A stretch of DNA of 64,000 nt, taken from Synechococcus sp. MU1642 (GTDB lineage Bacteria > Cyanobacteriota > Cyanobacteriia > PCC-6307 > Cyanobiaceae). The first letter of the stretch is position 1. Every line of letters begins with the position of its first letter. The stretch lies in NCBI RefSeq assembly GCF_020514115.1, contig NZ_VTKZ01000001.1, forward strand, positions 367,894 to 431,893, read 5' to 3'. Under the pieces are notes generated by a model, which ran no database searches, had not been told where the DNA came from, and saw only the letters and a list, made by a program, of their open reading frames with translations. The position numbers and the translations under genes are program-made. This document shows, in pieces, positions 60,738-64,000 of this stretch.

Positions 60738-60908
60738 ATGAAATTTCCGAACTCGGCATACATCGGTGGCGGCGTCATCGTCGCAATCATGTTCTTGGCT
60801 GTTTTCGTCGGTGGTGCCAACGCCTGTCATCACAGCGCTGAGACAGCCGAGCAGACCTCCACCGAGGTTCCTCAGAAAGCTGACGAGAAGACTGAAGTCG
60901 AAGCCTGA
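60738..60908 (+). CDS. Small anchored membrane protein (56 aa)
   Basis: ATG 60738, TGA 60906-60908. A membrane helix (residues about 8-29, Ile-Gly-Gly-Gly-Val-Ile-Val-Ala-Ile-Met-Phe-Leu) is followed by Asn-Ala-Cys-His-His and an acidic tail rich in Glu, Thr and Lys. Cys30-His-His right after the helix might bind metal or haem. The next tiny membrane-protein gene starts 11 nt later. No family recognised. Confidence 0.66.
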   Translation: MKFPNSAYIGGGVIVAIMFLAVFVGGANACHHSAETAEQTSTEVPQKADEKTEVEA

Positions 60909-60919
60909 GCACCTTCCAA

Positions 60920-61054
60920 ATGGATGATCGTCTGAAGGTGGCGTTAGGGGCGACGCTCATCGCGGCAATCTTCGCCTTCGGAGCTGGTGGGAACTGGTTG
61001 GTGTTCCTTGTCCTCGCCTCCATGGCAGTCCTTGTGACTTGGGACTTCGGCTAG
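60920..61054 (+). CDS. Small two-helix membrane protein (44 aa)
   Basis: ATG 60920, TAG 61052-61054. Apart from a charged start (Asp-Asp-Arg-Leu-Lys) the protein is almost all hydrophobic: helix one about 6-22, a Gly-Gly-Asn turn, helix two about 25-42 ending Thr-Trp-Asp-Phe-Gly. A hairpin of two short helices is likely. Paired with the 56-residue membrane protein just upstream. No family recognised. Confidence 0.62.
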   Translation: MDDRLKVALGATLIAAIFAFGAGGNWLVFLVLASMAVLVTWDFG

Positions 61055-61094
61055 ACGTCGATCAGGTTGGGCGTTCTACAAATTGCGTGCTGCA

Positions 61095-61610
61095 CTACTG
61101 CTGAGATTGAGGTGAAGTACTTGGCGAGGTTGAGCCAGAGGCTGGAGATTGTTCTGGAGGCTTCTCCTCCGTACTAGTCACAGTGGCCAGACCCTCAGCG
61201 CCTGAATCCGTTTCGTCAGTCGATTGATTTGCTTCGGGCTCATCAGGTCGAGCTGGAGGTTCTGAAGCCCTAGTGGTGCAGTCGCGTCTGATTTTTTGGA
61301 CATCCACTGCGAACTGATTTGCTGCTCCTCCTGCCATTAAGGCTTGCTGCATGTCTCCTAGTTCGTCCATCAGGACTGCAAAGGCTCGGTATCGAGGAAC
61401 AAGCAAGTCCATCCCTGCGGTGATCCTGCCGCTGTTAGCGCACAAGCCATCAAGGTCAAGGTCTGAGACCTCCTCGAGGCTCTTGTCCAACTCTTCGAGA
61501 AGCTCGTTGATTTGCACTTGAAGCTTCTCTGCCACCTGAGCGGCGGTCGGTTCCGCGGGCTCACAAGCTGCCAGCAACAGCAGGGGCAGAAGCAGCAGGA
61601 GTCGTTTCAT
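61095..61610 (-). CDS. Lipoprotein with Ser/Pro/Glu-rich tail
   Basis: A 171-residue lipoprotein. Signal peptide Lys-Arg followed by ten Leu-rich residues and the lipobox Leu-Ala-Ala-Cys at Cys16. Residues 23-115 form helical segments (Leu-Gln-Val-Gln-Ile-Asn-Glu-Leu-Leu-Glu-Glu-Leu-Asp-Lys-Ser) with coiled-coil character. The last 55 residues are a disordered Ser/Thr/Pro/Glu/Gln-rich tail. Possibly an envelope or spanin-like component, but nothing proves that. No DNA-level sign of recent transfer except its place in the island. Confidence 0.78.
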   Translation of the reverse strand: MKRLLLLLPLLLLAACEPAEPTAAQVAEKLQVQINELLEELDKSLEEVSDLDLDGLCANSGRITAGMDLLVPRYRAFAVLMDELGDMQQALMAGGAANQFAVDVQKIRRDCTTRASEPPARPDEPEANQSTDETDSGAEGLATVTSTEEKPPEQSPASGSTSPSTSPQSQQ

Positions 61611-61736
61611 ACCTCTGATTGTGCCTTCATCCCGCCTCAGGAGCCCAGCCCATTCGCTTTTGCGCTAAGCAGCGGGGAGCGATTTGGGTCGCCAGATCAG
61701 CTGGAGGGTAGAACGGCCAACGTGATCGACGTTTGA

Positions 61737-62246
61737 TCACAGCTGGTAACTGCAGGTTGTTTGCCACTGATCACGACCGCCATAACCGTCGTTTTCCAAG
61801 TAAGTCAAACGAACATCGACACCGTTGATTTCGTTAGCGACGTAAAGGTGATCCACGAACACATAGCTCCCTGGATCCCAAAGAGCAGCTTTGATTGCCT
61901 GCTCACAGTTTTGAAGCAAGTCCTGACGCGAAGCGGCTTTCAACCTTTCAACAGGCTGCACATAAGACTTGAGCTCTTCGCATTTGAAATGCTCGTCTCC
62001 TGTGCCCGGTTCAGCTTTGTTGAGCTGGGTCCGGGTCCAGTCGCACCTCTTGTAGTCAGAGATGATCCCTGCACTCTTGAAATCAAAGTGGGCTTTGGCC
62101 TTCTCATCGGTTACAGCCGAAGAAGCAGCGTCTTTTCCATCCGACTTTGTTGGGAGAAATGCGTCTGCATGGCTGTAGTAGTCCCGAGCGCCTAGGCCAC
62201 CCAGAGTCACAAGCAGAGCTGAGGGAATCAAGTAACGCTTTCTCAT
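61737..62246 (-). CDS. Exported hypothetical protein
   Basis: A 169-residue protein with an N-terminal Lys-Arg and hydrophobic stretch (residues 5-20), probably a signal peptide or anchor. The mature part has four cysteines (about residues 68, 88, 113 and 166), suggesting two disulfides outside the cytoplasm. The C-terminal half has Ser-Tyr-Val-Phe-Val-Asp-His-Leu-Tyr-Val and Thr-Tyr-Leu-Glu-Asn-Asp-Gly-Tyr-Gly-Gly, beta-like. No family recognised. It is monocistronic by spacing. Confidence 0.7.
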   Translation of the reverse strand: MRKRYLIPSALLVTLGGLGARDYYSHADAFLPTKSDGKDAASSAVTDEKAKAHFDFKSAGIISDYKRCDWTRTQLNKAEPGTGDEHFKCEELKSYVQPVERLKAASRQDLLQNCEQAIKAALWDPGSYVFVDHLYVANEINGVDVRLTYLENDGYGGRDQWQTTCSYQL

Positions 62247-62397
62247 TTGCCAATTAAGGCTGAGGCCAAGGATGTCAGAGGTAGCGATTCAGACTCTTAT
62301 AACCATATGAGTCATTGGGACTCTCGCAGCCTCGGGTTGTCGGACCTGGATGCCATCGAGAGTCAACTTCCCAAATCCGTTGCACTACAGATACCCG

Positions 62398-63216
62398 TCA
62401 GACCGACATCTCGAGTTGCTGATCAAAGATGTTTTGTTCGTAAGTCACTTGATCGCCATGGACCTCGTACCACTCACCAAGAAGGTCCAGCCACTTTTGC
62501 TGATACTCCAGAAGCAGGTTGCCTTGGGTCGAAACAACAGTGACAGGTTTGCCATCTTCGGGATGAGCAAATAAGAGACTTGTCCTCGTCACCGGTGCAG
62601 GTAGCTGGTCTTTGTAGAGATGGCTTATCGCAAGTGAATACGCAGCCAACTGCAAACGCTGCTGCTCGCAGAACTTAGGTAAGACATTTTTTCCGTGACG
62701 CTTGGTCTTGTAGTCGATGAGAACTACATCTTCATTGACAAGCATGAGTCCATCACAACTACCGGCGTACGCGCCAACACCATTGATCGAATGATGCAAT
62801 GGGACCTCGACTGCCAGTGTTTTCGAGGCTCGTGAAACCAGGTTCTGAAGAGGGTTGATCCACTGCAAATGCTCCTCAACCGGTGCGTGGTCTTGACTTT
62901 GTAACCACTTCTCCATGGCCAGGTGGACTGCCGTTCCACGCTTGGCGGATTCTCTAGTGACAGCGTCGTGGTCGATGTCAGGCTCTGACTTCTTCCACTT
63001 CGCCTTATCGAAAGGAAACTTCCAACCCAGAATCGAAGTGACGTTTGGAGCGACACGTCCACCACGCTCATACAGGCCGAATTTCCGCCCCTTCGGAAAC
63101 CAACGCTCACTCACCTTGATGGGAGTGATTGGTTCGAACACGGGGGGCTGAATCACTCCTGAAGTCTGGGCGTTGGGTGTTCCATGAATTTTGACTGGAT
63201 TGCTCGTAGCAGGCAT
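62398..63216 (-). CDS. PD-(D/E)XK nuclease (Cas4/RecB-like), phage-type
   Basis: A 272-residue nuclease-like protein. Motifs in order: Lys-Arg-Gly-Thr-Ala-Val-His-Leu-Ala-Met-Glu-Lys-Trp (helix with the usual Gly-x-x-x-His), Gly-Ser-Cys-Asp-Gly-Leu-Met, Val-Val-Leu-Ile-Asp-Tyr-Lys-Thr-Lys (the Asp-x-Lys core), and Gln-Leu-Ala-Ala-Tyr-Ser-Leu-Ala (Gln-x-x-x-Tyr). These are the RecB/Cas4-family motifs. Similar stand-alone exonucleases are common in cyanophages and islands. The N-terminal 50 residues look disordered, so an inner start is possible. No cas genes or repeats of CRISPR type are nearby. Confidence 0.82.
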   Translation of the reverse strand: MPATSNPVKIHGTPNAQTSGVIQPPVFEPITPIKVSERWFPKGRKFGLYERGGRVAPNVTSILGWKFPFDKAKWKKSEPDIDHDAVTRESAKRGTAVHLAMEKWLQSQDHAPVEEHLQWINPLQNLVSRASKTLAVEVPLHHSINGVGAYAGSCDGLMLVNEDVVLIDYKTKRHGKNVLPKFCEQQRLQLAAYSLAISHLYKDQLPAPVTRTSLLFAHPEDGKPVTVVSTQGNLLLEYQQKWLDLLGEWYEVHGDQVTYEQNIFDQQLEMSV

Positions 63217-63341
63217 GGACTACTTACAGCTCTTCATCCCTAAAGAGGGAGGCAGCCATTGGCATCAAGTGAGGGCTCACTGTCATTTCCTGCATGCCAC
63301 TTTCAGGTGTCTACCTTTCAACCGTCGTCCTTTTTAGGGAC

Positions 63342-63509
63342 ATGGGATTCGACGGCGTAGACAAGACTGACCGTTTCATCATTGCTGCTAGGGCACGTGC
63401 CAAAGCTGCATTGCACGAATCCTCTCCCAAGCTCACGGCCCTTGAAAAAGCGATGTGGCTCAAGTTGAAGCGAGGGGAACGTCCATGCACAAACAGCAAG
63501 GCGTCGTAG
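63342..63509 (+). CDS. Small basic hypothetical protein (55 aa)
   Basis: ATG 63342 gives Met-Gly-Phe-Asp-Gly-Val-Asp-Lys-Thr-Asp-Arg-Phe-Ile-Ile-Ala-Ala-Arg-Ala-Arg-Ala, a helix, then Leu-Glu-Lys-Ala-Met-Trp-Leu-Lys-Leu-Lys-Arg-Gly-Glu-Arg. The whole is helical and strongly basic, suggesting a nucleic-acid contact. Sixteen upstream codons in the same frame look less like protein. A perfect hairpin overlaps its stop codon. No family recognised. Confidence 0.55.
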   Translation: MGFDGVDKTDRFIIAARARAKAALHESSPKLTALEKAMWLKLKRGERPCTNSKAS

Positions 63510-63525
63510 AGGAAGGCTCCTCTAC
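63506..63525 (+). terminator. Perfect 8-bp hairpin at the end of the 55-aa gene
   Basis: GTAGAGGA (63506-63513), loop AGGC, TCCTCTAC (63518-63525). The stop codon TAG at 63507-63509 is inside the stem. There is no T-run, so termination is possible but not certain. Confidence 0.5.
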
Positions 63526-63596
63526 GCACCAGCCATGTAGGTGGCCGCCTCCCTTTTGGGATAACGGCTTAGCTCTCTTATTGAGGGTTTAGGCGA

Positions 63597-63737
63597 TCAG
63601 CCTCCAGTGGCTACACCCACTACGACGGTTGCAATAGAAACCACGATGCCTCCCCACTTCACCCATTCCGTGCCGTGATCATGAGTGTTGGCGAAGAGAA
63701 GAGCGCCAAGCTGCAGAACAACAAGCTTTTCGAACAT
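63597..63737 (-). CDS. Small membrane protein (46 aa)
   Basis: ATG at 63735-63737, TGA at 63597-63599. Two hydrophobic parts (residues 5-16 and 30-45, the second Gly-Ile-Val-Val-Ser-Ile-Ala-Thr-Val-Val-Val-Gly-Val) flank a polar His-Asp-His-Gly-Thr-Glu-Trp. Two histidines with Asp and Glu in the short loop could bind a metal. No family recognised. It is the fifth tiny membrane protein in the island. Confidence 0.55.
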   Translation of the reverse strand: MFEKLVVLQLGALLFANTHDHGTEWVKWGGIVVSIATVVVGVATGG

Positions 63738-63872
63738 GACATAGAAGCCAATGGCAATTCTTTTGTAACTTGAGGAACGTGTTCGTGCGGTTACAGTTTC
63801 TCTCGTATTGTGTATTAGTTGTTACTTTTGGCTTGAGGTTGATCGCTATCCAGAACGTCTGGCTTTCAAAGA

Positions 63873-63907
63873 GGGAGGCCGCCCCTCCCAGGTGGAAGAG
63901 ACGGCCT
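63873..63907 (+). other. Competing hairpins near the right edge
   Basis: GGGAGG (63873-63878) pairs with CCTCCC (63884-63889) around CCGCC, while AGGCCG (63876-63881) can instead pair with CGGCCT (63902-63907). The two stems exclude each other. No gene is convincing between 63738 and 64000. Confidence 0.35.
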
Positions 63908-64000
63908 AGCTCGCTCGCTTGTGCATGGTTCAACCCATCACTTCTGAAGAAAGAAAGGGTCGAAGCTTCTGGCTAGAGGCGCCCTGGGGCCATTTGCTCT

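Noticed and set aside
63770..63976. 68-codon plus-strand frame at the right edge
   Set aside because: TTG start, no ribosome-binding site, and the second half covers GC-rich hairpins; nothing supports it as a gene.

Overview
The window looks like a chromosome segment of a marine picocyanobacterium, most likely a marine Synechococcus. Oxygenic-photosynthesis genes (petN, psaK, thf1/psb29, a ycf35 relative, a DUF2499/ycf49-like gene) sit among GC-rich, tightly packed core genes. A complete glucosylglycerol synthesis and transport cluster (ggpS-ggtBCDA) points to a salt-adapted marine cyanobacterium. Identification is by recognising protein families by eye; no database search was possible.

Layout. 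Positions 1-18087 carry a TPM-domain protein, a MidA-type methyltransferase, aroB, a lone sugar-transporter permease, purK, small marine-cyanobacterial hypotheticals, clpS, petN, thf1, clpP, a DUF2256 gene, ftsH, a MacB-like permease, pyk, a MazG-like gene, yggT, scpB and ilvA. Positions 18168-29637 hold dxs, a FAD oxidoreductase, psaK, a DUF3593/DUF2499 pair, csaB, the five-gene glucosylglycerol cluster with 4-nt start/stop overlaps, a peroxiredoxin and rpmB. Positions 29717-44830 hold htpG, two ferredoxins, hisZ, an inositol-phosphatase gene, tRNA-Ser(GGA), pstCAB without pstS, dnaK-dnaJ, murQ, mtnP, a cyclophilin and ribBA. Positions 44871-55396 hold argC, purN, ycf35-like, an M61 peptidase, an amidase, pgi and leuS. 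Many convergent neighbours overlap or abut.

Positions 55400-64000 look different: lower GC, short genes, few recognisable families. This stretch begins with a tyrosine recombinase divergent from leuS and reads as a genomic island. It holds two PD-(D/E)XK nuclease-like proteins, a lipoprotein, an exported protein, a DUF3104 protein and at least five tiny membrane proteins, several below usual gene-calling length. Two genes there are interrupted by an in-frame TGA with sensible protein on both sides.

The most unusual structure is at 57471-57757: about eleven degenerate 26-bp tandem units, several of them small inverted repeats, with no spacers. A separate set of four ACTGAAC motifs and a TGA-split gene follow directly. 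Together with the recombinase, whose first catalytic arginine seems replaced, this block is the best candidate in the window for an undescribed element.
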